Shown here piece by piece: positions 1-9,865 of a DNA stretch of 64,000 bases. Both the position numbers and the translations under genes were made by a program. Within the stretch, counting starts at the first letter, position 1, and the number at the start of each line of letters is the position of its first letter. The notes beneath the pieces were generated by a model. It was not told where the DNA came from. It was given only the letters and a program-made list of their open reading frames with translations, and ran no database searches. Origin of the DNA: Spongiibacter sp. IMCC21906 (GTDB taxonomy: Bacteria; Pseudomonadota; Gammaproteobacteria; Pseudomonadales; Spongiibacteraceae); assembly GCF_001010805.1 (NCBI RefSeq), contig NZ_CP011477.1:2722501-2786500 (forward strand), given 5' to 3'.

Positions 1-612
1 TTCATCCATGCGCAAGCCTTCTACATAAGGCCAGTCAATAATGGCGAAAGAGGAACGCTGACCACGCATTTCACTGGGGCGATGAACGGTTTTAAATTCA
101 ACGTACTTGGCATCAGAGGTGGGCTGAAACCGTTTAAGAAGGTCAGCCAAGGGAAAGCCCACCCACGGTATGACCATCGACCACGCCTCAACACAGCGTA
201 ATCTATAGATGCGCTCCTCAAGAGTGACTTGCTTGAGAATATCTTCCAGATGAAAGGTGCCCGTCTTTTCAGCCGCCCCCGTCACCTCAATCGACCAAGG
301 GTCTGTCGTTAGGCTACTCGCGTATTTGGCGGGATCAGATTTGTCAGTGCCAAACTCATAGAAATTATTGTAGTGCGTCGCCTCTTCAAAGCTGGGCTGG
401 GCTTCATCGGTATAAAAGGGATTACCTTCTTTTGTCTTAACCGCCTTATACCTCAAACCCTGCGAGGAGGCTGCAAAAACCGAGGCAGGCATTCCCATCC
501 CCGCTGCCGCAAGCATCGCCCCAGCGCCAAACATAAACTCACGACGCCGGAGATAAACCGATTCCGGTGTAATTTCACTGCTGAGAATATCTGACTTTTG
601 GCGAATCAACAT
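1..612 (-). CDS. msrP: Protein-methionine-sulfoxide reductase catalytic subunit MsrP (YedY), 3' end missing
   Basis: N-terminal 204 residues of a periplasmic molybdopterin enzyme that repairs oxidised methionines. It starts MLIRQKSD and has a Tat-type leader (residues about 20-50: an RRREF twin-arginine stretch, then a hydrophobic alanine-rich region). The RLRCVEAW segment near residue 155 carries the Cys that ligates molybdenum in the YedY family. The gene runs off the left edge of the window, so its end and any msrQ partner are not seen. It lies 78 bases after pssA on the same strand, so ilvY-pssA-msrP may be one transcript. Identification is firm from family-typical motifs. Confidence 0.9.
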   Translation of the reverse strand, partial: MLIRQKSDILSSEITPESVYLRRREFMFGAGAMLAAAGMGMPASVFAASSQGLRYKAVKTKEGNPFYTDEAQPSFEEATHYNNFYEFGTDKSDPAKYASSLTTDPWSIEVTGAAEKTGTFHLEDILKQVTLEERIYRLRCVEAWSMVIPWVGFPLADLLKRFQPTSDAKYVEFKTVHRPSEMRGQRSSFAIIDWPYVEGLRMDE

Positions 613-690
613 AATGGCCCCTTATTATGATTCCGAGTGGACATTGCCGTCCTGTTGGAAATGAGATGCTTGGGCCGACCCTTTGTTACA

Positions 691-1545
691 TCATTTTTTT
701 ACAAAACGTCGGTACCCTGCCATTACGGGACCAGAGAGCGCATAGATCAACGCAGCGCAAAGCAACACTCTAGCTGGGTCAATAGATACCAGGCCAAACA
801 GCAAGACTGTCGCGATCATCATGACAAAAGGCACCCGCCCTCGCAGATCGATGCTTTTAAAGCTGTTATAGCGAATATTGACGATCATCAATAAACCCAC
901 AAACGCCATTAGCAAACCAGCAATAACCGCAACTTCGGTAGGCAAGTCATATTCAACAAGGCCCTCTTCTGCACAAACCCACACCAAGCCCGCCATCACC
1001 GCCGCCGCCGAGGGACTCGCCAAACCGGTGAAGTAATTTTTATCGGCAGTATCAATCTGGGTATTAAAGCGGGCTAAGCGCAATGCTGCGCAGGCCACAT
1101 AGATGAAGGACACTGCCCAACCAAACTTACCTAAGTCACCCAACGCCCAACTAAACACCACCAACGCTGGCGCCACACCAAACGAGACCATATCGGCCAA
1201 GCTGTCATATTCAGCACCAAATTTACTCTGGGCATTCATTAACCGAGCAACCCGGCCGTCCAGTCCATCAAAAATCATTGCGGCATAAATCGCGATGGCA
1301 GCATTGGCAAAATTACCGTGCATAGCAGAAATAATGGCAAAAAAACCTGAAAACAGCGCCGCGGTTGTAAACAGATTAGGCAATAAATAAATCCCGCTCT
1401 TAAGTTCGGTCTTACCGTCTACCGAGACCTCTTCTTCGTGATCATCAATCAGGGACAGCGCCTCCCGGTCAAATTGCAGCCGCGAGCTTTTACTGGTCTG
1501 CGCTTCGCCATTGTCCGATGTAGATGCCTCTTTCTCGTCTGACAT
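691..1545 (-). CDS. pssA: CDP-diacylglycerol--serine O-phosphatidyltransferase
   Basis: Inner-membrane enzyme that joins serine to CDP-diacylglycerol, the first step to phosphatidylethanolamine. The CDP-alcohol phosphotransferase signature DG-x2-AR-x8-G-x3-D-x3-D is complete (DGLDGRVAR followed by GAEYDSLAD, around residues 95-120), and several hydrophobic membrane segments follow. I chose the start MSDEKEAST because AGGGA lies seven bases before it; an in-frame ATG pair 14 codons upstream lacks such a site. It sits 45 bases after ilvY on the same strand. Its first 15 codons are also present, slightly altered, in the second repeat copy near 19570, where they are fused to a different gene. Confidence 0.93.
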   Translation of the reverse strand: MSDEKEASTSDNGEAQTSKSSRLQFDREALSLIDDHEEEVSVDGKTELKSGIYLLPNLFTTAALFSGFFAIISAMHGNFANAAIAIYAAMIFDGLDGRVARLMNAQSKFGAEYDSLADMVSFGVAPALVVFSWALGDLGKFGWAVSFIYVACAALRLARFNTQIDTADKNYFTGLASPSAAAVMAGLVWVCAEEGLVEYDLPTEVAVIAGLLMAFVGLLMIVNIRYNSFKSIDLRGRVPFVMMIATVLLFGLVSIDPARVLLCAALIYALSGPVMAGYRRFVKK

Positions 1546-1590
1546 GATTTTCCCTAAAATTCGATTAGCGTGGGCAAAGCCCATCATAAA

Positions 1591-2502
1591 TTAAATCGCT
1601 GAACTGTACGATGATTGGGCGCAATCCCAAAAAGCTTTAACCAGCGGGTTCGTCAACCGTTGCTGTAAAGCCACCACCCCTATCGCCATAGTGGGCAACG
1701 CCGGTTCTACCGGCATAACGCGAACCCGCTCTCGTAAAAAACTGGTAGTCAACACCAGTTCTGGCACCACTCCTATTCCCAAACCCAGCCCCACCGTGCT
1801 GACAATCGCCTCGTGACCACTGACTTGGGCGTAAACGCTGGGCTTTATCTGCAATTGCCGAAACCACTGCTCAACCAAATTACGCGCAACCCCTCGCTCC
1901 GGAAGAATAAAAGGCAAGCCCGCCAACAACTCGGGGGTAATGTTCTCCCCCGCCGCGCTAATCTGTTCATTAACCGCACAGGGAATATTCGGCACCAATA
2001 ATCGCAACGACGAACGCGTCAGCTCTTGGTAACTGACCCTCGAAGACATCTGACGAGGTTTAGCCGTAATACCAATATCCTCGCCCCCCTCCGCAATGCG
2101 CTCGATCGCGTCGGCCTGATCACCCGTATGCAGCTTTAACTCTATAGCAGGATAACGTTGCCGGAATATTTCCAACACATTGTTCAATACACCATACGAC
2201 GCCGTTACCGAACAAAACACACTAATCTCACCTTGCAACGACTCGCCGCGAAACCCTAAGCGCTGCACAATCGACCGCCAGTTAACCAGCGCCTGTTCGG
2301 CATAGCGCAAAAACTCTCGTCCTGCCGCATTCAGTTGAACGCCCCGGTTATCTCTTTCAAACAATTTCGCGCCAACTTGCTCCTCCAGCCGCTGCAACGC
2401 CCGGCTAACAGCCGAAGCACTTAAATGTAGGGCATCGCCAGTGCGGCCAAAGTGTAACGACTGACTGAGATGAACAAATATTTCCAACTCTTTGTTATTC
2501 AA
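1591..2502 (-). CDS. ilvY: LysR-type activator IlvY, copy 1
   Basis: LysR-family regulator of ilvC, 303 residues if started at the TTG at 2502 ([12 protein letters not shown]). That start has GTGGAG seven bases upstream and gives a length like E. coli IlvY. An ATG 18 codons upstream is possible but lacks a site. The winged helix-turn-helix is at residues about 5-60 ([20 protein letters not shown]). The effector domain keeps IlvY-like stretches such as [22 protein letters not shown] and GHEAIVS. It is divergent from ilvC, the arrangement in which IlvY activates ilvC when acetolactate or acetohydroxybutyrate is present. Confidence 0.88.
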   Translation of the reverse strand: MNNKELEIFVHLSQSLHFGRTGDALHLSASAVSRALQRLEEQVGAKLFERDNRGVQLNAAGREFLRYAEQALVNWRSIVQRLGFRGESLQGEISVFCSVTASYGVLNNVLEIFRQRYPAIELKLHTGDQADAIERIAEGGEDIGITAKPRQMSSRVSYQELTRSSLRLLVPNIPCAVNEQISAAGENITPELLAGLPFILPERGVARNLVEQWFRQLQIKPSVYAQVSGHEAIVSTVGLGLGIGVVPELVLTTSFLRERVRVMPVEPALPTMAIGVVALQQRLTNPLVKAFWDCAQSSYSSAI

Positions 2503-2531
2503 AAAAACTCCACGCTGCAAACATGTAACAA

Positions 2532-2580
2532 TGCGAAAAACGCAACACAACATCAACTATATATCATTTTACGCAATGCG
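2532..2580. promoter_or_regulatory. Candidate IlvY operators between ilvY and ilvC (copy 1)
   Basis: Two short palindromes lie in the divergent intergenic region: TGCGAAAAACGCA at 2532-2544 and CGCAATGCG at 2572-2580, about 33 bases apart. Paired dyads between ilvY and ilvC are what is known for IlvY binding in E. coli. The assignment here is inferred from position and symmetry only. The same sites are repeated unchanged at 20557-20569 and 20597-20605. Confidence 0.45.
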
Positions 2581-2664
2581 AAACCCTTGTTAAAGTGCCC
2601 GCCATTGTGGAGCAAACCACGCCTTATTCTTTTATTACATCTATATACCAACAGGAGCCCCACC

Positions 2665-4140
2665 ATGGGACAGAACTACTTCAACAGCCTACCACTGCGC
2701 CTGCAGCTGGAAGAGCTTGGCAAATGTCGCTTTATGGACCGCAGCGAATTCGCTGATGGTTGCGAATACCTGAAAGGCAAAAAAATTGTCATCATCGGTT
2801 GTGGTTCACAAGGTTTAAACCAAGGCCTGAACCTTCGGGACTCAGGTTTGGACGTGTCTTACACCCTCCGCGCCGAAGCCATCGCTGAAAAGCGTCAAAG
2901 CTGGAAAAACGCCACCGAAAACGGTTTTACCGTTGGCACTTACGAAGAATTGATTCCACTTGCTGACGTAGTAATGAACCTGACTCCAGACAAGCAGCAC
3001 ACCCCAGTGGTGACCGCGGTTATGCCATTAATGAAAGAAGGCGCTTGCCTGGACTACGCCCACGGCTTCAACCTGGTTGAAGAAGGCATGCAAATCCGCA
3101 AAGACATCACTGTGGTGATGATGTGCCCGAAATGCCCAGGCACCGAAGTGCGTGAAGAGTACAAGCGCGGCTTCGGCGTACCGACACTGATCGCCGTTCA
3201 CCGCGAAAACGATCCCAAAGGCGAAGGCCTGGCCATTGCCAAAGCACTGGCATCGGGTACTGGCGGCGACCGCGCTGGCGTTTTGGAATCCTCCCCCATC
3301 GCTGAAGTTAAGTCTGACCTGATGGGCGAGCAGACGATTCTGTGTGGCATGCTGCAAACGGGTGCTATTTTGAGCTTCGACAAAATGGTTGAAGAAGGCA
3401 TTGATCCCGGTTATGCCTCCAAGCTGATTCAATACGGCTGGGAAACGGTCACCGAAGGTTTGAAATACGGCGGCATCACCAACATGATGGATCGCCTATC
3501 TAACCCCGCCAAAATCAAAGCTTTTGACCTGGCTGACGAGCTAAAAGACATCATGCGTCCGCTGTATCAAAAGCATCAAGACGACATTATCAGCGGCCAC
3601 TTCTCCAAAACCATGATGGAAGACTGGGCGAACGACGACAAAAACCTGCACGGCTGGCGTGCCGCAACAGCGGAGACGGCGTTTGAGAAAACTCCCGCCA
3701 CCGACGCTGACATCAGCGAACAAGAATACTACGACCACGGCATTCTACTGATTGCCATGTGTAAAGCGGGTGTTGAGCTGGCCTTTGAGTGCATGGTTGC
3801 TGCCGGTATGGAGCCAGAGTCTGCCTACTACGAATCGCTGCACGAAACGCCACTGATCGCTAACACCATTGCCCGTCGCAAGCTGTATGAAATGAACGTG
3901 GTTATTTCAGACACCGCTGAATACGGCTGCTACCTGTTCGATCACGCTTGCCGCCCACTGCTAGCAGACTTCATGAGCAAGGTATCTACCGACATTATCG
4001 GTAAAGGCCTGAACACCAAAGACCTGGGTGTAGACAACCAAGAGCTGATCACCGTTAACGCGGCGATTCGCAACCACCCTGTTGAAGTTGTTGGCCGCAG
4101 ACTGCGCGGTTACATGACGGCAATGAAGAAAATCGTTTAA
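2665..4140 (+). CDS. ilvC: Ketol-acid reductoisomerase, class II, copy 1
   Basis: Second step of valine, leucine and isoleucine synthesis: isomerises and reduces acetolactate or acetohydroxybutyrate with NADPH. 491 residues, the long class II form as in E. coli. The start MGQNYFN follows a good CAGGAG site. The Rossmann motif [12 protein letters not shown] is near residue 45. The [20 protein letters not shown] and GVLESS segments and the duplicated C-terminal knotted domain are all present. The last 62 residues differ from copy 2 at about ten positions (for example LLADF versus LLKDF) while the preceding 430 are identical or nearly so. Activated by the divergent ilvY. Confidence 0.95.
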   Translation: MGQNYFNSLPLRLQLEELGKCRFMDRSEFADGCEYLKGKKIVIIGCGSQGLNQGLNLRDSGLDVSYTLRAEAIAEKRQSWKNATENGFTVGTYEELIPLADVVMNLTPDKQHTPVVTAVMPLMKEGACLDYAHGFNLVEEGMQIRKDITVVMMCPKCPGTEVREEYKRGFGVPTLIAVHRENDPKGEGLAIAKALASGTGGDRAGVLESSPIAEVKSDLMGEQTILCGMLQTGAILSFDKMVEEGIDPGYASKLIQYGWETVTEGLKYGGITNMMDRLSNPAKIKAFDLADELKDIMRPLYQKHQDDIISGHFSKTMMEDWANDDKNLHGWRAATAETAFEKTPATDADISEQEYYDHGILLIAMCKAGVELAFECMVAAGMEPESAYYESLHETPLIANTIARRKLYEMNVVISDTAEYGCYLFDHACRPLLADFMSKVSTDIIGKGLNTKDLGVDNQELITVNAAIRNHPVEVVGRRLRGYMTAMKKIV

Positions 4141-4162
4141 AAAACGCATTTTCAGCACAGCG

Positions 4163-4190
4163 AAGGGGCCTCACAAGGGCCCCTTTTTTT
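4163..4190 (+). terminator. Rho-independent terminator of ilvC copy 1
   Basis: Stem AAGGGGCC / GGCCCCTT with a seven-base loop, followed by a run of T, 22 bases after the ilvC stop codon. It differs from the terminator after copy 2, which marks the end of shared sequence. Confidence 0.9.
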
Positions 4191-4316
4191 ATGCCTGATT
4201 TTGTTCAAAATTCGACCAATAAATATTGCCTAAAAAATAGACTGCGAATATGATTCGCGACCAGTGGCATCCCGCCACTTTCCGACCGGCCGGCGCGCCC
4301 CGCACGAGGTGGCAAT

Positions 4317-5096
4317 ATGCCATTTTGCAGCTCTACCATTAGCGTTATCAACCTAGGAGACGCATTCCAAATACCAGAGCTTGAAAGCGCGGCCCTAGCG
4401 CCCTATGAGTTCACCCGCTATCGCGACGCCTATCACGTGCCCATGGCATCTGGCGAAGCTTGGCTGTTTCAGTACGGTATTGTGGTATTTTGGGCCGTGT
4501 CTGACGACGACCAACAGTTACTCATAACCCGCGTAACGCCTTACATCCTGCTGGAATCAACTAAACGCGGCCGCGAGCTATTTCAGTTTACCCTGAACGC
4601 CGAGCAGCTCAGCGTTCGCGGCGACCAAATATCGCTACCCAGCGACGACCACTTGCTCAGGTTGGCGGTATCTCACGCGCTGGCGCAGTCTACCCAGCTG
4701 ATCGTGTTCGAAACCATGGTATTGGACAATATCAAGGCCACCGCGCATATACCTGCAACCCTAGCAGAAAAGGGTAAAATCCCGCTGCGGCGCAAAGAAC
4801 TGGCCAAAATTCGCGGCCGCTTGTTCGCTGCCAAAAGCGATATTATTTTGCATTATGGCTTGCTCGATACCCCAGAGTTTTTCTGGGAGCACCCAAACTT
4901 AGAATCAACCTATATGCAGCTCGCGCGCTATCTCGATATTAAACCGCGGGTAGACGTATTATCGCAAAAGCTGGGCACCATACACGAGCTTTTAGAAATA
5001 CTGGCCGACGAGCAAAACCACAGCCACAGTGTTTTTCTAGAGTGGATCGTTATTCTGTTGATCGGCTTTGAAGTTGTGATGGCGGCGTTTCACTAA
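4317..5096 (+). CDS. RMND1/Sif2-type DUF155 family protein
   Basis: 259 residues. The body matches the DUF155 (YagE/RMND1) family: a central stretch around residues 90-200 with FETMVLDNI and the helix-forming RRKELAKIRGRLFAAKSDI, and a C-terminal hydrophobic anchor (LEWIVILLIGFEVVMAAF). The HSHSVFLEWIVI segment just before the anchor is typical of the family. Eukaryotic members act in mitochondrial translation; the bacterial function is not established. The start follows GAGGTGG. It lies between the ilvC terminator and a convergent desaturase gene and has no obvious operon partner. Confidence 0.8.
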   Translation: MPFCSSTISVINLGDAFQIPELESAALAPYEFTRYRDAYHVPMASGEAWLFQYGIVVFWAVSDDDQQLLITRVTPYILLESTKRGRELFQFTLNAEQLSVRGDQISLPSDDHLLRLAVSHALAQSTQLIVFETMVLDNIKATAHIPATLAEKGKIPLRRKELAKIRGRLFAAKSDIILHYGLLDTPEFFWEHPNLESTYMQLARYLDIKPRVDVLSQKLGTIHELLEILADEQNHSHSVFLEWIVILLIGFEVVMAAFH

Positions 5097-5103
5097 GCTT
5101 TTA

Positions 5104-6024
5104 CTAGGTCACTGGCGCCCGGCTCCAAATCCCTATGATTGGCGTACCATGCGCGCGGAGTATCGGCTCAATTTCGCGATGCAGCGCATGGTAACGATAG
5201 AACGGCACCCGAGGAAACAAGTGATGAATCGAGTGCAAATTCTGCCCCAACCAAAACCACTCCAAAGGCCGCATCCACTTAGGCATGATCAGGCTACTCG
5301 TGTTTTGATAGCGCTTTGTATTGTCATAGGGAAAATGCGGACGATAGGCAAACCAATACGCCGTAAAGAAGCCACCCATGAAATAACCAAGCAAAACAAC
5401 AATAGCGATACCCGGCTGCTCGATCAGCAGAATAACAAGTAAGCGCCATGTTAAGGAAAGAAACAGCTCAGCACTGTAAATAACACGTTCACTAAGCCGA
5501 GCGGATCGCCAATTGTTTTTCGCGAAAAAGCTATTCTGGGTCCAAAAGAATTTGGCCGTAGTCAGTACAACGCTGACTAGCCCGCTGCGCATACCACTAA
5601 TTAAAAAATCTGGGTCTTTACCTTCAATATTAGTAAAACGGTGATGGGTAAAGTGCTCGTGTTTATGCGACGCAAAGGGCACACCGATAATCGGTGCAAC
5701 AAGATAACCACATAAATCGTTCAGCCATCGTAAACTCGCCTTACCGCCATGAATATTGCCGTGTACCGCTTCGTGCAAAGTCGTATACGACATATAAGTC
5801 AACACGCCGATGAACGGCGTAGCTAGCCAAACTGAAATCAAGCCCACAGCGAATGCCCAAATACATAGCGCGAAAAGGCTCGTTACAAGCAGTGTCAGGA
5901 CAACTGTAGGCCACGCCACCTTCCCCATATGATGTATCGCTGCACCTAATGCCTTCTTATTTAAATCTATTAGCTCTTCCTGCATTATCATTACCATGTA
6001 ACTATTAGAAAGTGAATGATTCAA
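5104..6024 (-). CDS. Membrane fatty acid desaturase / hydroxylase-type di-iron enzyme
   Basis: 306 residues with the three histidine boxes of membrane di-iron desaturases: HEAVHGN (near residue 86), HEHFTHH (near 125) and HSIHHLFP (near 265). Hydrophobic membrane spans sit between them. The likely role is inserting a double bond into, or hydroxylating, a lipid or carotenoid-like substrate; the exact substrate cannot be read from the sequence. The start may be internal at MQEELIDLN, 13 codons in. It is divergent from an AraC-type regulator 97 bases away, which probably controls it. Confidence 0.85.
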   Translation of the reverse strand: MNHSLSNSYMVMIMQEELIDLNKKALGAAIHHMGKVAWPTVVLTLLVTSLFALCIWAFAVGLISVWLATPFIGVLTYMSYTTLHEAVHGNIHGGKASLRWLNDLCGYLVAPIIGVPFASHKHEHFTHHRFTNIEGKDPDFLISGMRSGLVSVVLTTAKFFWTQNSFFAKNNWRSARLSERVIYSAELFLSLTWRLLVILLIEQPGIAIVVLLGYFMGGFFTAYWFAYRPHFPYDNTKRYQNTSSLIMPKWMRPLEWFWLGQNLHSIHHLFPRVPFYRYHALHREIEPILRAHGTPIIGIWSRAPVT

Positions 6025-6121
6025 CAGTACCGAGAAGCCATCGAAAATAACATGGCACTTATGTCCTTTCGTGCGACACTTATGGCCACATACTAGTTCT
6101 ACCTAACTCAGGTTTTATACA

Positions 6122-7141
6122 ATGGGAAATACCCAGACCACCCGTCGCCCAATCGCAATAAGCAAAGTAATGATAAATTTTGCGAAAAATCACGGTGTAG
6201 ATACGGAAACCTGTCTATTTGGAACCGACATCTCAGAGACCAGCCTTAACAACGGCGCTGCACTCATAGAGCGTGATCAGGAAATGCGGCTCATTGAAAA
6301 CATCATGCTCGCACTACCCAATATACCCGCACTAGGCTTTAAAATTGGCCTTTGCTACAACATCGCCACTTTCGGGATTTGGGGTTTCTCATTGCGAACC
6401 TGTCGAACCCTCAGGGAAGCCCTCAACACCGCACTGCGTTTTCTACCTTTAAGCACCGCTTATTGCGAGATTAGCGCCTTTGAGGAAGACGGCTATTTTG
6501 GTTTGCTCATGAACCCACAGTCCATACCCAGCCATCTCCGTGCTTTCTTGTTAGAACGAGATATGGCCGCCAGCATAATAATCATCAAGGAGCTTAGCCT
6601 AAATGAAATTCAGACTATGCAGACCGAATTTAATACCTTGGATACCACAAACTCAGCCTACATAGAGTCGGTCTGCGGGGTTAAACCACTTTATCAAAGC
6701 AGGCGCAACGCCATTCGCGTTCCTATTAAATATATTGATAAACTACAGCCTACTTACGATGCCAACCTAGCGAGACTATTAAGCGATCAATGCACAAGGC
6801 AATTGCGCCAGCGACAAACTGGCGGAATTCGCGATAGCGTTAGGAATCAAATTTTAGGCGACTTAGGGCTAATGGCATCGCTAGACGATGTTGCGTCGGC
6901 AATAAACTTATCTAGCCGCACACTCCGGCGCAGATTAGATCATGAAAACACTAGTTTTCGCGCTCTGGTAGAGGAGGAGCGAAAACAAATGGCGTTCCAA
7001 CTTCTAGTAAGTAGCGACATGAAAATAGATGAATTGGCTGCGCATTTAGGCTACACCGACACAAGTAGTTTTACTCGAGCCTTTCGACGCTGGAGCGACT
7101 GCTCGCCGAGAGATTACCGACAGACCCAAAACGGTGGGTAA
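6122..7141 (+). CDS. AraC-family transcriptional regulator (Arabinose_bd/OruR-like N-terminus)
   Basis: 339 residues. The N-terminal about 200 residues resemble the ligand-binding domain of OruR/GadX-like AraC regulators (GFKIGLCYNIATFGIWGFS). The C-terminal 100 residues hold the double helix-turn-helix (DDVASAINLSSRTLRRRL and IDELAAHLGYTDTSSFTRAF, then RWSDCSPRDYR). Regulators of this class often control lipid or hydrocarbon genes. It faces away from the desaturase gene, with a 97-base shared promoter region, so the desaturase is the likely target. Confidence 0.88.
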   Translation: MGNTQTTRRPIAISKVMINFAKNHGVDTETCLFGTDISETSLNNGAALIERDQEMRLIENIMLALPNIPALGFKIGLCYNIATFGIWGFSLRTCRTLREALNTALRFLPLSTAYCEISAFEEDGYFGLLMNPQSIPSHLRAFLLERDMAASIIIIKELSLNEIQTMQTEFNTLDTTNSAYIESVCGVKPLYQSRRNAIRVPIKYIDKLQPTYDANLARLLSDQCTRQLRQRQTGGIRDSVRNQILGDLGLMASLDDVASAINLSSRTLRRRLDHENTSFRALVEEERKQMAFQLLVSSDMKIDELAAHLGYTDTSSFTRAFRRWSDCSPRDYRQTQNGG

Positions 7142-7159
7142 GTAGCAAAAAAGCCTACA

Positions 7160-7984
7160 CTAAGAGCTGACTGTAACAACGTTATGCTCATCACCCTTTG
7201 TTAGGAAGCTTTTAACTATTTCCATAACCTTTCTCGGGTCTTCATGGTGCGGGACATGAGCTACTCCGTCCATAATAACGGCCAAAGAGTGTCCTGACAC
7301 AGAGCCGGCAATGAAATTGGGAAACGCGACTGATCCGTATTCATCATTGTCTCCGTGAATTGCCAACACCGGACACTGCACCTCCTTTAGATGGCAAACC
7401 AGATTCCAACCTCTAAACTCAGGATCAAGCCAAGTTTCAGTCCACGCAGCCAAGACCCAGCGAGCTTTATTACCATGGTATTTGGTAAGTTTTTCCATAT
7501 TGATCGGATTACGGAAGTACTGCTTCGCAGCTTCGATCCCGCTTATTGTTTGTTCTTCAATAAATGGCTGCGCAGACTCGGCAATAAGACTAGAGCAGAG
7601 CTTCGCTCGGGAGTGAATAGCAGCAACTGCTATCGCCATACCACCGCCGACACTATGACCAAATGGAACCACCGCCTCCAAGCCTAGAGACGCACAAAGT
7701 GATGGGAAAACAATTTCCGCTTCTTCGTCAATGAATCTGCGCGACGGTCGTTCTAGGCGTTCGCTGGACCTGCCAAGCCCCAACCGGTCATAGGCGACAA
7801 CTGTGCGACCAAGGCTAAGGGAAAGCTGAGCCGGGAACTCTCGCCACAGAGCTACGCAGCCTAACGAATCGTGCAACAGGACGATTGGAGGTGACAGTGA
7901 CGGCTCTACTGGATGCCAAACCCGGACATAAATACTTCCACCCGGAACATCAACATATTTTTCTTCTGTTTTTCCGCGCCACAT
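7160..7984 (-). CDS. Alpha/beta hydrolase
   Basis: 274 residues of a standard alpha/beta hydrolase fold. The nucleophile serine is in GHSVGGG (about residue 110), the acid residue is probably in HGDNDEYG (about 215), and the histidine is in GVAHVPHHEDP (about 243). An LHDSLG oxyanion-type segment is near the start. The substrate is unknown; an ester or epoxide hydrolase role fits the lipid/hydrocarbon neighbourhood. It converges on the AraC gene to its left and is 451 bases downstream of the P450 gene on the same strand, but a terminator lies between them. Confidence 0.82.
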   Translation of the reverse strand: MWRGKTEEKYVDVPGGSIYVRVWHPVEPSLSPPIVLLHDSLGCVALWREFPAQLSLSLGRTVVAYDRLGLGRSSERLERPSRRFIDEEAEIVFPSLCASLGLEAVVPFGHSVGGGMAIAVAAIHSRAKLCSSLIAESAQPFIEEQTISGIEAAKQYFRNPINMEKLTKYHGNKARWVLAAWTETWLDPEFRGWNLVCHLKEVQCPVLAIHGDNDEYGSVAFPNFIAGSVSGHSLAVIMDGVAHVPHHEDPRKVMEIVKSFLTKGDEHNVVTVSS

Positions 7985-8435
7985 AAATTATACCGCCCCT
8001 ATTAGCTTGAAGATGGCACGACAAGCATTGGGAAAATAGCATTCAGCGTTATCAAGGAAAAGTATCGCGATCATCCAGAATATCTCATTGTCGGTTAATG
8101 AACAAAATATCGCCTTCAACGAAATTCTGCCGCAGACGTTTAACGCAATTGACGGCAACCTAGAAAGTCGGCGCTAGCTACAATTAAGAACATGAATAAA
8201 CGAGGATAAGCACTACAAAATAGACGATTATTTAACTATATATGTACTATATACGTAAAATTATTTCATAAAAAGGCCCCCGAAGGGGCAAGGGCAAGGG
8301 CATCGTCAATTACTCAGCTATAAACGCCGAGAAAACCAGAATATTAATTCTAATAAATTTAATTTAAATACAGTACAAGGGAAAGCTAATACACATTGGC
8401 ACCAAGCTCACCCGTATTACTAACACTACTCTAAA
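7985..8435. other. 451-base gap between hydrolase and P450 genes
   Basis: No complete gene is seen. An open stretch without a start (plus strand, ending at the TAG near 8178) could be the decayed tail of a gene, but I recognise no family. The AT-rich right part holds the P450 terminator at 8270-8289. Confidence 0.5.
8270..8289 (-). terminator. Terminator of the P450-ferredoxin transcript
   Basis: Read on the minus strand: GCCCC, a TTCG tetraloop, GGGGC, then a C and a T run. It lies about 150 bases after the P450 stop codon. Confidence 0.75.
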
Positions 8436-9815
8436 CTACTTCGATGTAAGTTTAACCATCATCTTCGAATAGCCTTTTACAAAGTTAGACTGCACATACT
8501 CGGGCTCGCCAACTACTTCGATTTTATCGAATCTCGCTAACAATTCTTCCCACAGTATACGCAACTGCAACTCAGCAAGACGATTGCCCATACAGCGATG
8601 CACGCCAAAGCCAAAGGAAAGGTGGTTACGCGCGCCTTTACGATCCACGATAAACTCATCAGGCCGCTCAATCGCGCGCTCGTCTCTGTTGCCAGAGGCA
8701 TACCACATTACGACCTTGTCACCCTTTTTGATGGTTTTGCCATTTAGCTCCACATCCTGCTTCGCGATACGACGCATATACGCCAGCGGCGTTTGCCAGC
8801 GGATAATTTCTGACACCATGTTCGGAATCAAGCTAGGATCGCTCTTCAGCTTAGCAAACTCGTCAGGGAAGCGATTCAAGGCAAGAACACCACCGGACAT
8901 CGAGTTACGGGTGGTGTCATTACCACCAACAATTAAGAGAACTAAATTACCAAGGAACTCCATCGGCTTATTAATCAGATCCTTAGTATCTGGATTATTC
9001 TGTAACATACCGATCAGATCAAAACCTACTTCGCCACCAGCAGCAATCTTTTCCTCTTTAACGCGCCAAAGTTGAGAAAAATGCTTGGCCATATCCCTCA
9101 TGCCCTCGAACAGCTCGTCGGTATTGGTCGAGCCGCCAGTCATCTCGGCACCGCCGCCAGCCAAATCTGACCAATAAACAAGTTTTCGACGCTCCTCGTA
9201 AGGGAAGTCCAGCAGTGTTGCTAGCATTCTGGCAGTCAGCTCGATAGAGACATCCTCTACCCAGTCAAACGGCGTATCTAGCGGCAGCTGATCTAGGACC
9301 TCTTGAGTACGACTGCGAATCAGACCCTCCATTTCTTTGAGATTCTTCGGTGCCACAACACCCTGCACAGCTTGACGCTGCACATCGTGCTTAGGTGGAT
9401 CCATCGCGATAAACATCTCAAGTGCGAGCTCTTTCGGCGTAGCGCCAATAATGATAAACGGTTCGGCAGAAAAGAGGTCGTGATGTTTATCTACGTAGAC
9501 AATGTCTTCATAGCGCGTAATTGACCAGAACGGACCGAATGGACTTTTTTTCTGATAATGAACGGGGCATTCATCGCGCAACCGCTTGAAATACGACTCC
9601 CAACGATTTTGCTTAAACAGAAATGGATTACTAACGTCAATATCGTCGATCGCCAGCGTTGACACTTCAGGAACAGGTGCTTCTACAAACTCCGGGAATT
9701 TAGTGTACATACCTAGCTTATTTTTAGCCTTGTACAGCATATGACCGGCTTTAATTTGTAAGTGCATCGGGACGCTTGCGGCGCCCTTTTCAGCAACCAA
9801 ATCAACAATTTTCAT
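8436..9815 (-). CDS. Cytochrome P450, CYP153-like terminal hydroxylase
   Basis: 459 residues, a soluble class I bacterial P450. Visible motifs: the I-helix oxygen-binding region GGNDTTRNSMSGGV (about residue 300), the K-helix ExxR in SEIIRWQTP, and the heme loop FGFGVHRCMGNRLAE (Cys about residue 405). These stretches match the CYP153 family, which hydroxylates terminal carbons of alkanes and fatty acids or cyclic hydrocarbons. The start at MKIVDLV is preferred because GGTGGAAAG precedes it; another ATG lies seven codons upstream. It is 50 bases downstream of a ferredoxin gene, its likely electron donor. No ferredoxin reductase gene is in the window. Confidence 0.88.
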   Translation of the reverse strand: MKIVDLVAEKGAASVPMHLQIKAGHMLYKAKNKLGMYTKFPEFVEAPVPEVSTLAIDDIDVSNPFLFKQNRWESYFKRLRDECPVHYQKKSPFGPFWSITRYEDIVYVDKHHDLFSAEPFIIIGATPKELALEMFIAMDPPKHDVQRQAVQGVVAPKNLKEMEGLIRSRTQEVLDQLPLDTPFDWVEDVSIELTARMLATLLDFPYEERRKLVYWSDLAGGGAEMTGGSTNTDELFEGMRDMAKHFSQLWRVKEEKIAAGGEVGFDLIGMLQNNPDTKDLINKPMEFLGNLVLLIVGGNDTTRNSMSGGVLALNRFPDEFAKLKSDPSLIPNMVSEIIRWQTPLAYMRRIAKQDVELNGKTIKKGDKVVMWYASGNRDERAIERPDEFIVDRKGARNHLSFGFGVHRCMGNRLAELQLRILWEELLARFDKIEVVGEPEYVQSNFVKGYSKMMVKLTSK

Positions 9816-9865
9816 AGTCTTTCCACCTTTTCGCATTATTCGTTGAGTATTATTCTTGTACTTTT

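Larger units (their letters stand above)
1500..4140. repeat. Direct repeat copy 1 (pssA 5' end, ilvY, ilvC)
   Basis: This 2,641-base block recurs at 19525-22165 in the same orientation with a constant offset of 18,025 bases and no visible indels. Homology begins sharply at base 1500 (codon 16 of pssA), and the sequence to its left is unrelated to that left of copy 2. The copies are nearly identical up to about 3850, with scattered single-base changes. They then diverge strongly, by eye roughly one base in five, until the ilvC stop codon. After the stop nothing is shared. See the findings for interpretation. Confidence 0.95.

Noticed and set aside
3028-3432. 134-codon minus-strand frame inside ilvC (also at 21053-21457)
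   Set aside because: Antisense shadow of a strongly coding gene; its sequence has no family features and copies the codon pattern of ilvC.
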